A stretch of DNA of 64,000 bases from Aquimarina spinulae (GTDB lineage: Bacteria > Bacteroidota > Bacteroidia > Flavobacteriales > Flavobacteriaceae), in the NCBI RefSeq assembly GCF_943373825.1, contig NZ_CALSBP010000002.1, positions 186,001 to 250,000 on the forward strand. The letters run 5' to 3'. Each line of letters starts with the position of its first letter. Within the stretch, counting starts at the first letter, position 1. Both the position numbers and the translations under genes were made by a program. Positions 10,465 to 19,664 of the stretch are shown here, one piece after another. The notes under the pieces were generated by a model that ran no database searches, was not told where the DNA came from, and saw only the letters and a list, made by a program, of their open reading frames with translations.

Positions 10465-10491
10465 TTTAACCCTAATTTTAATAGGGTTAAA
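10465..10491. promoter_or_regulatory. Inverted repeat upstream of glnK, candidate operator
   Basis: Perfect inverted repeat TTTAACCCTA/TAGGGTTAAA with a 7-base spacer. It sits 65 bases upstream of the candidate glnK -7 box. The two-turn geometry suits a dimeric regulator better than a terminator, because the upstream gltB gene runs the other way. A further half copy (AACCCTA) occurs at about 10521. Confidence 0.5.
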
Positions 10492-10600
10492 AAACACAAA
10501 ACAATAAAAATACACAAAACAACCCTATTTATTCAGTAGTATATATTAAAAAAATATATTTTTGAATGTAATTTAATATTAATTTTAACTTTTATTCTTT

Positions 10601-10939
10601 ATGAAGAAAATAGAAGCAATTATCAGGAGATCAAAATACCGGGTTGTAAAAGAGGCCTTACACAATAAAGGTGTTATGTTTTTCTCGTATTGGGATGTAA
10701 CCGGAGTTGGGCATGAACAAAAAGGAAGTGTCTATAGAGGAATTTCTTATAGTACTACAGATATTCAAAGAAGGTATTTATCTATTGTTGTAAATGATGA
10801 TTTTGAAGAAGTTGCAATCTCTGCAATTCTCGAGGCTGCGAAAACCGGAGAAGTTGGTGACGGAAAAATCTTTGTTTCAGATATCAAAGAAGCGTATAGA
10901 ATTCGTACTTCAGAAAAAGGTGCTGAAACATTAAACTGA
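10601..10939 (+). CDS. glnK: P-II nitrogen regulatory protein, GlnK type
   Basis: A 112-residue trimeric signal protein that senses 2-oxoglutarate/ATP/ADP and gates AmtB. Start MKKIEAII, B-loop TGEVGDGKIF and C-loop RIRTSEKG are typical. The T-loop is unusual: it is one residue shorter than in E. coli GlnB and reads GVGHEQKGSVYRG followed by ISYSTTDIQRR. A tyrosine (residue 50) corresponds to the uridylylated Tyr51. It lies 66 bases before amtB, the standard glnK-amtB pairing, and is probably cotranscribed with it. Divergent from gltBD. Confidence 0.93.
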   Translation: MKKIEAIIRRSKYRVVKEALHNKGVMFFSYWDVTGVGHEQKGSVYRGISYSTTDIQRRYLSIVVNDDFEEVAISAILEAAKTGEVGDGKIFVSDIKEAYRIRTSEKGAETLN

Positions 10940-11005
10940 TATTTCTCACTACTCGCAAAAATTAACCAATCAAAAACTAAAAACAATTTTAATAGTAATT
11001 AAACT

Positions 11006-12256
11006 ATGGAACTTTTAACCACAAATAATGTATGGATGATGGTGTGCACAGCACTTGTATTTTTCATGCACTTAGGATTCTCTTTTTTAGAAATAGGATT
11101 AACTCGTCAAAAAAACACAATTAACATATTATTCAAAAATGTATTTATCATCTGTATAGGTTTATTATTATACTACATCGGTGGTTTCAATCTTATGTAT
11201 CCGGGATTCGAGGATGGGGACATCGGTTTTTTAAAATTTGGAGGGTTTGGCATCACTGCTCCCGAGAATGGAATGACTCCAGAATATGCCAGTGGAGGGT
11301 ATACCTGGTGGACAGATTTTTTATTTCAGGGAATGTTTGCCGCTACCGCCGCTACTATAGTTTCTGGTGCGGTAGCAGAGCGTATTAAGTTAGGAGCATT
11401 TATGATATTTACTATACTATATGTAGGTTTAGTATACCCTATAGTAGGTTCCTGGCAATGGGGAAGCGGGTTTTTATCTACTTTTAAAATTGGTGAAACT
11501 GAAGGGTTTTATGACTTTGCTGGCTCTACACTTGTACACTCTGTTGGTGGATGGGCTGCTATGGTAGCGATTACCTTATTAGGTGCAAGAATAGGCAAAT
11601 ACAGTTCTGAAGGAAAACCACAAGCTATCCCCGGGCACAATATACCTATAGCCGCAGCTGGCGTACTTATTCTTTGGTTAGGATGGTTTGGTTTTAATGG
11701 TGGATCTGTACTCTCTGCAGACCCTGCTAGTACCTCATTGGTATTAGTAACTACCTGTCTTGCAGCAGCAGCAGGTGGCGTTGGGGCATTTGTACTTTCT
11801 ACCGTCTTATATAAAAATTATGATCTTACTATGTTCCTAAATGGTATTCTAGGGGGATTGGTAGGGATAACAGCCGGGGCTGATCTCATGTCCCCAAACG
11901 AAGCTGTAATTATTGGTTTGTGTGCAGGTATAATCATTGTACTTGGCGTAGCACTGGTAGATACATTTAAACTAGACGACCCTGTAGGAGCAATAGCCGT
12001 TCATTTAATCTGTGGCATCTGGGGGACTATAGCTGTAGGTATTTTTGGGGCAAAAGCTGGATTTGATCAGTTCCTGGTTCAGGGGCTTGGCGTCCTTATT
12101 GTAGGGGCTTTTTGTTCAACAACCGCTTTTATAATCATATTCATACTTAAAAAAACTATAGGAATCCGAGTTTCGGAAAAAGAAGAAATTGACGGATTAG
12201 ACAATCACGAACATGGCATGGATGCCTATCCTGATTTTAGAATTAACCAACATTAA
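11006..12256 (+). CDS. amtB: Ammonium transporter
   Basis: A 416-residue inner-membrane channel of the Amt/Rh family, about 11 membrane segments, passing ammonium/ammonia. The pore twin histidines are visible in HSVGGWAAM (residue about 177) and HLICGIWG (about 332). WFGFNGGS is the family signature. The N-terminus begins directly with a membrane helix (WMMVCTALVFFMHLGFSFLE) without a long cleavable signal. The short hydrophilic tail after ISEKEEIDGLD-like residues would face the cytoplasm where GlnK binds. It is transcribed with glnK and ends at a strong hairpin. Confidence 0.96.
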   Translation: MELLTTNNVWMMVCTALVFFMHLGFSFLEIGLTRQKNTINILFKNVFIICIGLLLYYIGGFNLMYPGFEDGDIGFLKFGGFGITAPENGMTPEYASGGYTWWTDFLFQGMFAATAATIVSGAVAERIKLGAFMIFTILYVGLVYPIVGSWQWGSGFLSTFKIGETEGFYDFAGSTLVHSVGGWAAMVAITLLGARIGKYSSEGKPQAIPGHNIPIAAAGVLILWLGWFGFNGGSVLSADPASTSLVLVTTCLAAAAGGVGAFVLSTVLYKNYDLTMFLNGILGGLVGITAGADLMSPNEAVIIGLCAGIIIVLGVALVDTFKLDDPVGAIAVHLICGIWGTIAVGIFGAKAGFDQFLVQGLGVLIVGAFCSTTAFIIIFILKKTIGIRVSEKEEIDGLDNHEHGMDAYPDFRINQH

Positions 12257-12288
12257 AAAACAATAAAGATCCAAACTGTTTTTTTATT

Positions 12289-12329
12289 AATGAGCTTTCT
12301 TATAGTATTTAGGAAGCTCATTTTTTTTT
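12289..12329 (+). terminator. Terminator of glnK-amtB
   Basis: Stem AATGAGCTTTC/GGAAGCTCATT (11 bp, one G-T pair) with a 12-base loop and a nine-base T run. It lies between convergent genes and overlaps the last codon of the downstream minus-strand kinase. Confidence 0.85.
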
Positions 12330-14553
12330 AATCTTTCTTTAAAGAAAAGGACAAGATCTTTTGAAACAAATCACTTCGTTTATATGGCTTAGTAATAATC
12401 CCATTCATCCCTGATTGATGAATCTTTGTAATCACCCTTTCTAAATCAACGGCTGTTAATGCCATAATAGTAACATCTTTATTAAACTCTCTTATTTTTT
12501 GAGTCGTTTCAAATCCATCCTGTTCTGGCATATGAATATCCATAAAAATCACATCGTAGTCATTTTTTTGTGTTAATAGTGTAGCATCAAAACCATTATC
12601 GACTGTTGTACATATCGCTCCTGCACTTTCTAAAGTTTTTTTTGTAATCATTAGATTAATCGTATTATCATCTACGACCAACATGTTATAACCATCTAGT
12701 ACGTTAGCATAATCTTTATCATTTACCATTGGTATCTTTGTATTCTTTAGGTTTCGTTCCATTTCAATCTCAAAAGAAAACGAAGTCCCCTTACCTTCTT
12801 CAGATTCTACAACTATAGAAGATTTATACAAATCTTCTATAAACCTTTTTACGATATACAACCCTAACCCAGAGCCTCCTTTGTGTTTATCTATATGATG
12901 TATCCCCTTAAATCCGTCAAACACATCTGATATCAATTCTTTTTTAATTCCAATCCCATCATCTTTTACTGTAAAACGAAGTCTAGTCATATTTTCGAAA
13001 CTTGCAATTTGTACAAGTTCTATCCAGATATTTCCGTCTGTAGTAAATTTAATGGCATTAGAAATAAGGTTGATAAAAATCTGAGAAAGCTTTAAACGGT
13101 CATCCAGAACATTTGTTTCTACATCATCTGCTATATTGACATGTAATTTTGTATTACTCTTACGTAATTGATATGAAAACGAATTACAAATATTCATTAG
13201 CATTTCATCTAAGGAAAAAGCATCTTTATTTAACCTCACATTTCCCAGGCGAAATTTAGAATATTCTAAAGCATTATTTACCAATCCTGATAAATGATTA
13301 TTCGAAAATTTTAATGTACTTAAAAATTCTTTCCTTTGTTTTTGATTCTTTGTATTTTCTATGATTTCTACCAATCCTTGTATCGTATAAATGGGCGTTC
13401 TTAATTCATGGCTCATTATAGAAAAAAATTGATTGCGTTCTTCATCAACAGTTAATAACTCGGCATTTTTACCTTTCAACTCTTCATTAATTCTATGCTT
13501 ATGATTGTTAGACCTGTATACATAGACACTAAAAATAATTGCTAACAACAACAAAAACCCTGTCAAAAAACTGATCTGAAAATAACTTTTTTGAATCTGA
13601 ATATTTTTCTCATTGATAACAGAAAGTTGTTCGATATCTTTTTTATTCTTGGCTATTTCATAAATAAAAATATCAGCGTTAGAAGCACGTCTTTTCAGTT
13701 TTTTAATATAAGATTCCTGATATTTATTTGATAACGCCTGGTAATAAGATACCGAGTCCATGTTTTTATCATACTCATAAAAATAGCGTGCTTTGTATTG
13801 TTGTATCAACCTTAAATACTCATCCCGTTCTCTTTGTACAAAAAAGAGAGAATCTCTTTCTGTTTCATTTAGCAACCGATACGATTTCTGATAATCTACA
13901 CCCTTTTCCATTAATGCCATTGCGAAATATATCTTTAGCTCGTTTCTTACAACATCATTAATGACATGTATACTTTCCTTTGACATCTTTGTAAAATCAT
14001 AATCATCAAGATCGGATAGTACCTTTCTGGAAATGGAAATCACCTGCTTAAAGTTACTTCTATTCATTTCGCTTATGATATAATCAAGGTGATGGAAAAA
14101 TATAATACCATTGTCACTCTCCTCATTATAATCAAGATACTTCTGATATAGACTATCTAACTCTTTATACCTATTTGTTTCTCTAAACAATCTTAATATA
14201 AATACTTTGATCTTTGATTCATAAGAATTACCTGGTATCCTTTTTGAAATTTCCTTAGCTTTAAATATGTAATTTGCTGCTGCATTCGGTTTTCCCGAAG
14301 TCATAAAAATCAGTCCGTAGTTATAATTATAGGACAACAAAAACTCATCATCAGGTTCTGATTTCTTATGATTAAAAATTGTATCTAAAAAAATTCTGGC
14401 CTCGACAATGCTATCATTCCTTATCAAACGATAAATAGTATTGTCAATTTCTAAAGTTGATTTTTCAATCTTTTCTTTTTTTTGAGCAACACTACAAATA
14501 CTCCAAAAAATTAACAGAATAACTACATTTATTTTAAAAATTTTCACACACAT
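12328..14553 (-). CDS. Hybrid sensor histidine kinase/response regulator with N-terminal helical repeats
   Basis: The start is set at the ATG at 14553, which gives a signal peptide-like N-terminus ending SICSVAQ; an earlier frame extension opens only with TTG. About 290 residues of TPR-like helical sequence follow, predicted periplasmic, then one membrane segment (FLTGFLLLLAIIFSVYVY). Cytoplasmic parts are HisKA with SHELRTP, HATPase_c with DDGIGIKKE and GGSGLGLYIVKRF, and a C-terminal receiver domain with VFMDIHMPEQDG as the phosphorylated aspartate. TPR-sensing hybrid kinases are common in Bacteroidota. The input signal is unknown and no output regulator is adjacent. Confidence 0.88.
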   Translation of the reverse strand: MCVKIFKINVVILLIFWSICSVAQKKEKIEKSTLEIDNTIYRLIRNDSIVEARIFLDTIFNHKKSEPDDEFLLSYNYNYGLIFMTSGKPNAAANYIFKAKEISKRIPGNSYESKIKVFILRLFRETNRYKELDSLYQKYLDYNEESDNGIIFFHHLDYIISEMNRSNFKQVISISRKVLSDLDDYDFTKMSKESIHVINDVVRNELKIYFAMALMEKGVDYQKSYRLLNETERDSLFFVQRERDEYLRLIQQYKARYFYEYDKNMDSVSYYQALSNKYQESYIKKLKRRASNADIFIYEIAKNKKDIEQLSVINEKNIQIQKSYFQISFLTGFLLLLAIIFSVYVYRSNNHKHRINEELKGKNAELLTVDEERNQFFSIMSHELRTPIYTIQGLVEIIENTKNQKQRKEFLSTLKFSNNHLSGLVNNALEYSKFRLGNVRLNKDAFSLDEMLMNICNSFSYQLRKSNTKLHVNIADDVETNVLDDRLKLSQIFINLISNAIKFTTDGNIWIELVQIASFENMTRLRFTVKDDGIGIKKELISDVFDGFKGIHHIDKHKGGSGLGLYIVKRFIEDLYKSSIVVESEEGKGTSFSFEIEMERNLKNTKIPMVNDKDYANVLDGYNMLVVDDNTINLMITKKTLESAGAICTTVDNGFDATLLTQKNDYDVIFMDIHMPEQDGFETTQKIREFNKDVTIMALTAVDLERVITKIHQSGMNGIITKPYKRSDLFQKILSFSLKKD

Positions 14554-14730
14554 ACCCCATATTATCAAAAAAACCACTACAACAATATAAAACAATATCT
14601 TCTTATTTCTATATTATTTTACGGTTTTCCAGTACAAAAACAACATTTTTTTTATCATTCACCCTCAAGAGTTTACGCTATTCTGTTACTTTTAAGGGTA
14701 TTACCATTGCTGAAGAGTAAAAAAAATCAT

Positions 14731-14758
14731 AAAAAAAAGCCTGAATAAATATTCAGGC
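14731..14758 (-). terminator. Terminator of the DUF4870 gene
   Basis: Perfect 8-bp stem GCCTGAAT/ATTCAGGC with loop AAAT at 14739-14758. Eight A on the plus strand (14731-14738) become the U run of a minus-strand transcript. It lies 53 bases past the stop of the gene at 14812. Confidence 0.85.
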
Positions 14759-14811
14759 AATCTATTGATACAATTACTAAGTACGGTATTCTAATTACTT
14801 CATATTAGCAA

Positions 14812-15150
14812 TTATTTAATGATTTGCATAGATAATGGATATGAAGGTTCTTCTCCATTATTTGCTTTTATAGCATTAATGATAGGAAATATAAAACATA
14901 ATAGTGCAATAAGAGCTAACCCTAATAATCCCAGTCCAAATAATAATATTAAAGGAACACATACGATTGCATAAATAAACATACTTATCTGAAAATTCAT
15001 AATTGATTTTCCATGCTCATCCATAGCCGAAACTCTTTCTCTCTGGGTTAACCATAATATTAAGGGTACTATAAATCCTCCAAATCCTGTGATAAGGTCT
15101 AATAATTGTGATAAATGGGTAATAACTAGTAATGATCTGTCCTGTTTCAT
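14812..15150 (-). CDS. DUF4870 domain membrane protein
   Basis: A 112-residue protein with about three membrane segments: after HLSQLLDLITG comes GFIVPLILWLTQR, then a long hydrophobic stretch and FIFPIINAIKANNGE. This order (N-terminal helix, W-L-x-x-R/K, F-N-x-Q motif seen here as NFQISMFIY, C-terminal hairpin) is that of DUF4870, a Tic20-related family of unknown function. Monocistronic with its own terminator. No function can be inferred. Confidence 0.85.
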   Translation of the reverse strand: MKQDRSLLVITHLSQLLDLITGFGGFIVPLILWLTQRERVSAMDEHGKSIMNFQISMFIYAIVCVPLILLFGLGLLGLALIALLCFIFPIINAIKANNGEEPSYPLSMQIIK

Positions 15151-15410
15151 GATTTATACGTTTTTGGTTGATGATTGATGAAATTGCTAAAAATATTAGC
15201 ATTTTGTACTTATATGACGATAAAAATAGCAATTTGTTACAGTATATGTACAAAATATGTATTGTACCTATTACTAAAATAAAGAGGTTTTCATGAAGAA
15301 AAACCTAGATATTAGCAGTTTAAAATCTTGTGTCTATATTTTTTTCTTTTAAAATAGCGTAATTTATTACTATTTTAGAAAACTTTTAATTCACCTAAAA
15401 TTTTATCTCA

Positions 15411-16718
15411 ATGCGATTATTTATATTGATATTCATAATATCTTTCTTCCAATCTTATGGTCAACTTATTATTGAAGAAGTTGCTCCACCAAAGGAAAAG
15501 GGAAAAGAAATTAAAAGCATTACAATTAATCTTATAGCATCAAAAAAAATACCCACAGATATTAATCAATATCAAATAATAAGAGTTAGTGGGTATGAGC
15601 ATTTAAGTGATGTTGATTTTAAACTTCTTCTACATGATTCTCTTGAGAGCTTAACTATTTTGGGGTTTGGAGTTAAAGCTACAACGAACTCTCTTCCTCC
15701 TGCTATAGGTCAAGCTACTAACCTTAAACGGTTAAAAATCAGAGGTAGAAAATTTAAAAAAATACCTAAAGAAATTGAAAATCTTAAAAAGCTAGAATCG
15801 TTACATATCGATAGTTCTCGTTTCCTTGAAACTCTACCTAAAGAAATTTGTCAATTAAAAAGTTTAAAATCTTTGTATGTAGGTTCTTTTGCTTTAAAAA
15901 GTATTCCTGAGGAAATCGGAAATTTATCAAATCTGGAATCACTTATACTAGATCCTGTTTCGCTAACAAATGATTTAATAGCCTTACCAGAAAGTATCAA
16001 GAACTTAAAAAAACTTAAAAAACTCAAAGTTTACTCTGGTGAATTGAATTCGATTCCTGAAGGATTATCTGAATTAACAGCTCTTGTTGATTTAAATTTA
16101 TATGGTAAATTCAGTAAGCTTCCCACTAATTTATCTAATTTGACAAACCTTAAAACCCTCCGTATTCGCAGTCCACAATTGATAGGTGTATTTCCCGGAA
16201 TAGATAAACTCAAAAAGCTAAAAAAACTTGATTTTTCCTTATCGGGTATGAAAAATAACCAATTGGACATTTCTGGTATGTCGAACTTGTCATCTATACT
16301 TATTTATCTTTACACAGATGAATCCATTAGTTTTAAAGCTAATACATCTGAAAAACTTACTAAACTATTTATCTCTGGCAATAAGTTAAAATCTATAGAA
16401 GGTTTAGATAACTTGGCAAATATCACTCATTTATCTATAGAGTACACTAGCATAAAAGATGTTCCTGCTTCAATATTTAAACTTAAAAACCTGAAATATC
16501 TCAGGATTTCCAACTCTCAAATTAAAGTATTTCCTAAAAATCTGGAGAACAATAAAGAGTTAAAAGAAATTGACCTTAATACTAACAAAATTTCTGGTAA
16601 AATCCCTTTGACTCTTTTAAAATTACCAAATTTAAAAACAGTTATAATTAATCGTGGAAATGAAGAAATATCTAATCTGAAAGAAATAAAGGAAAAGGCA
16701 AAGTTTAAGATTTATTAA
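15411..16718 (+). CDS. Secreted leucine-rich repeat protein
   Basis: A 435-residue protein with a short signal peptide (LFILIFIISFFQSYGQ). From about residue 100 there are roughly 13 leucine-rich repeats of 22-24 residues of the type LxxLxxLxLxxNxLxxIPxxI, for example LKSLYVGSFALKSIPEEIG. There is no T9SS sorting domain, membrane anchor or enzymatic domain. LRR proteins of this kind bind other proteins. Whether it is periplasmic or released cannot be told. Monocistronic. Confidence 0.85.
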   Translation: MRLFILIFIISFFQSYGQLIIEEVAPPKEKGKEIKSITINLIASKKIPTDINQYQIIRVSGYEHLSDVDFKLLLHDSLESLTILGFGVKATTNSLPPAIGQATNLKRLKIRGRKFKKIPKEIENLKKLESLHIDSSRFLETLPKEICQLKSLKSLYVGSFALKSIPEEIGNLSNLESLILDPVSLTNDLIALPESIKNLKKLKKLKVYSGELNSIPEGLSELTALVDLNLYGKFSKLPTNLSNLTNLKTLRIRSPQLIGVFPGIDKLKKLKKLDFSLSGMKNNQLDISGMSNLSSILIYLYTDESISFKANTSEKLTKLFISGNKLKSIEGLDNLANITHLSIEYTSIKDVPASIFKLKNLKYLRISNSQIKVFPKNLENNKELKEIDLNTNKISGKIPLTLLKLPNLKTVIINRGNEEISNLKEIKEKAKFKIY

Positions 16719-16874
16719 AAAATTATGTAGAAACTTAAGTTCAATAAGTTTTATAACCATCATAGCCAGTTCTATTTTTTTCACAATAATTTGCTTAAAT
16801 ATAGCATTAACAATGTATATGATTGAAAAAATGGAAATTTGTTACAATAACACATTAACACCATATATTTTAAC

Positions 16875-16908
16875 TAAAAAAACACCTCGACACAAAGCCG
16901 AGGTGTTT
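16875..16908 (-). terminator. Terminator of the secreted S1 protease gene
   Basis: Perfect 10-bp stem AAACACCTCG/CGAGGTGTTT at 16880-16908 with a 9-base loop, preceded on the plus strand by an A run that gives the U tract on the minus strand. It lies 36 bases past the stop codon. Confidence 0.85.
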
Positions 16909-16944
16909 ACTAATTACTAAATTTAATGTCTTCTATGTAAGATG

Positions 16945-19359
16945 TTAATTCACGATTAGTTTCTTGGTAGCAGATTCCCCGGTACTACTATCAAATTTAA
17001 TTAGATAAATCCCTCTACCCAATGATAGGTTTCGGGCCGAAATTGTATTGATACCTGGTTGTATACTTATTCGAGCTTTTTTACTCCCCAGAATCGTATA
17101 AATGGTTGCAGTTACATTTCCTTTTATATATTGACTTAAATGTAATGAAAAAACATCTTTTGCAGGGTTTGGCCTGATACTTAATCCTGCAAGATCACCT
17201 TCATTCTCATCTCCAAGAATTGGTGAAACTGATTCTAACTGAGCTATTAAACTTTCTGAAGTTGCTGATCGCCCACAAGAACCTTCGTATATTTTCACAT
17301 TACTAAAAATAGAGGTATTACCACTACCTGCATCATTATCATTTATAAAAACCAGTCTATCCATACTACCAGTATAGAAATTCCCTACCGGAATGACATA
17401 CTTTTTTGTACCGCTAGAATAATCATCAAAGTTAGTTACTCCATAATTTTGAGTACCATGAACTTTAAAATACCTGGTAGAGGTTAGTGTATTATCATTT
17501 TCAAAACCAACTCCGTGAATTTCTCCTTCAGAAGTACTGCTAAAATCAAATTCTATTACTGTATTAGCAGTTACTGTATAATTCATGGCAATATATTTCC
17601 ATGTATTATTTTGTAAAGAAAGTGCAGCTCCCCCGTTTTGGATTGAGGAATTACCTGCAGTATCCTGATTAGAGAATGCTGTGATTGTAAAATCATTAAA
17701 ATCTAAAGCTGTACACACAGGAGGTGTTACCGTACCATTAGATATATTTAGAGCATCGATAGTAATATCTCCTTGCCAACTGCTTCCTGTCACAACATTT
17801 AACCTTAACTGCACACTTGCATTACCGGCATATGTAGAGAGGTCTATATCGGCCGCATTCCAATCTGTTCCCTGTGCTCCTGTTTTGGTAAACACACTTG
17901 ACCAGCTTCCTGTATTATTTGTTCTGGCTTCTACAGTTAATGTTCCCACTGCACTACCTATCATATGGTATTGAAAACTTAGTTTAGGAGTTGTAAGGCT
18001 TGTAAAATTTAAACAAGGTGAATTTAAGATCGCTCTTTTAGAAGGGAATCCTGTTCCGTTTCCAGATGCTTCTACATATATATATGAACTACCATCTACA
18101 GCGCTACTTGGTCCGGTACCACTAGAAGGGGTACCATTAGAATTTACGGTCCAGTCTAAATCATCTCCACCGACTTGTTTCCAAGCTCCTATATTACCTT
18201 CAAAACTTTCACTATAAGGGAAAGAAGTAATATCACCTGTACATTCATCGGTTGGTGGATTTCCATCAAGTCCCATAGCATCCCAAAAATCGGGTATGGT
18301 TGCTCTTTCTCCAAAGTTAGAGCCTCCAGACCCCGAGCATCCACCATAGGCATGAACCCCAACTGCATTTCCTGTTGCAGCATCTATTATCGGACTTCCA
18401 GAATTTCCTCCTGTCGTATCTGTTCTATACCTCACAAACGTATTATCAACAGATGATAAAGGTCCTGTATGCGTTTGCTGAGTTTGATTATCAATACCAG
18501 TATCTGTACCAAATCCTGTTATGGTTATATTATTTCCAGGAGCACTTTGCACTACATTAAATGATTTACCCTGTGCCTGTATAGGTGTTTGACCTGTTTG
18601 CGAATTAGCACTTGCAGTAAATACAGCCCAATCAGTCTCGGGTCTCCCCCTTACAAAGTTAGTTACAAAATTACCTATTGGGTACTGATCTTCTGGTCCA
18701 GGATGTACAATGGTACGATCCGGATTAGATTTAGGTACATTAAATTCTATAAGTTCCGCTCTGGTTCCTACGCAATGCCCGGCAGTAACTAATTTACCAT
18801 TAGTAATAATCCAACCCGTACAACCGATAGGTACTATTCGTCCGATCGCATTATCGGTAGAATCAACTCTATCATCAGTCGAGCCACATTGGGATTTTGA
18901 TCCCGGATCATTTTCACCAACCCCTACTTCATGAATAGTAAAACCAATAGCCGCTTCTCCTGGTGCTACGGTTAGCTTTAGTGTTATTTTATCGCCATTA
19001 AAATAAGCTGTGCTATTCTTCCACTCTTTAATGGTCTTTGATGTTAATGTTTGGGTAGCTCCGTCTAATGCAGATGTAATGGTTAGTGTACTCTTATTTC
19101 CAAGGTTTACATCTTTAAGAAATAAACGCAACCATATAGCTCCTTTTTCTGATATGGTTTCTGTAACAATTTGTGAACTATTTTTACTTTGATTGCCATC
19201 AGGTTTTATCTCCATATTATACTTTGTATAATGTCGTGGCAGCTCATCCTGTGCAAAATTGATATAGGGTATCAACATAAAAATGATGCATAGCAGCATA
19301 CATATTCGATGTATAGGATACCTGTAAATGTGAATTGAGTTTGTGTTGTTTGAGTTCAT
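16945..19359 (-). CDS. Secreted trypsin-like (S1) serine protease with T9SS sorting domain
   Basis: An 804-residue protein. Signal peptide ends near PYINFAQ. The chymotrypsin-fold catalytic triad is visible: His in LVTAGHC, Asp in ETDWAVF and Ser in TGGNSGSPI. The arrangement is closest to glutamyl-endopeptidase-like bacterial S1 enzymes. A MAM-like beta-sandwich follows (about residues 380-545; LSFQYHMIG, LDLSTYAG-type motifs), then a second beta domain, then a C-terminal type A sorting domain (SIRPNPAKDVFSL and GIYLIKFDSSTGES with lysines before the end). That tail directs export through the type IX system. Expected at the cell surface or released, degrading proteins. Confidence 0.9.
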   Translation of the reverse strand: MNSNNTNSIHIYRYPIHRICMLLCIIFMLIPYINFAQDELPRHYTKYNMEIKPDGNQSKNSSQIVTETISEKGAIWLRLFLKDVNLGNKSTLTITSALDGATQTLTSKTIKEWKNSTAYFNGDKITLKLTVAPGEAAIGFTIHEVGVGENDPGSKSQCGSTDDRVDSTDNAIGRIVPIGCTGWIITNGKLVTAGHCVGTRAELIEFNVPKSNPDRTIVHPGPEDQYPIGNFVTNFVRGRPETDWAVFTASANSQTGQTPIQAQGKSFNVVQSAPGNNITITGFGTDTGIDNQTQQTHTGPLSSVDNTFVRYRTDTTGGNSGSPIIDAATGNAVGVHAYGGCSGSGGSNFGERATIPDFWDAMGLDGNPPTDECTGDITSFPYSESFEGNIGAWKQVGGDDLDWTVNSNGTPSSGTGPSSAVDGSSYIYVEASGNGTGFPSKRAILNSPCLNFTSLTTPKLSFQYHMIGSAVGTLTVEARTNNTGSWSSVFTKTGAQGTDWNAADIDLSTYAGNASVQLRLNVVTGSSWQGDITIDALNISNGTVTPPVCTALDFNDFTITAFSNQDTAGNSSIQNGGAALSLQNNTWKYIAMNYTVTANTVIEFDFSSTSEGEIHGVGFENDNTLTSTRYFKVHGTQNYGVTNFDDYSSGTKKYVIPVGNFYTGSMDRLVFINDNDAGSGNTSIFSNVKIYEGSCGRSATSESLIAQLESVSPILGDENEGDLAGLSIRPNPAKDVFSLHLSQYIKGNVTATIYTILGSKKARISIQPGINTISARNLSLGRGIYLIKFDSSTGESATKKLIVN

Positions 19360-19664
19360 AAGAATAAGATTAAAAAAATTATTAGATTAGACATTAAATT
19401 TAGTTAGTACAAAAACTCTTGCAGCACCTTTAATTGCTACAAAATTGTATTCCACTAACTGGTCATCCAATTTTTAATTAATCAAAAACCAGCGGTTTTT
19501 TCCTATTCTTTTTTTCCGAAGGAAATAAGTTGGTTAATACTGAAGTATTTCTTCTTCTTCCTGCTACAAGATAGAAAAGAAAATCAACTCCTCAAAAAAG
19601 TTTGGCAATCAAAATTTAAAATACATGTATTAATACCTATTTTTGCTTTTTATAGATAAAATAT
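19360..19664. other. Intergenic region between divergent protease and mnmE genes
   Basis: 305 bases with promoters for both genes presumably inside. A TATTTTTG box at 19638-19645, 19 bases before the mnmE ATG, fits the Bacteroidota -7 consensus, but I see no -33 element at the usual distance. No gene or strong hairpin is visible. Confidence 0.5.

Larger units (their letters stand above)
10156..10600. promoter_or_regulatory. Divergent gltB/glnK control region
   Basis: A 445-base spacer between gltBD (minus) and glnK-amtB (plus). It contains a perfect 14-bp palindrome CGAAAACGTTTTCG at 10397-10410. It also contains a perfect 10-bp inverted repeat TTTAACCCTA-N7-TAGGGTTAAA at 10465-10491, and a candidate glnK -7 box TATTTTTG at 10557-10564, 36 bases before the glnK ATG. 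I see no sigma-54 type GG-N10-GC pair of good quality. No convincing gltB -7 box was found. Confidence 0.6.

Noticed and set aside
10156..10600. Sigma-54 promoter for the nitrogen genes
   Set aside because: No GG-N10-GC pair with the expected TGGCAC/TTGC context was seen.
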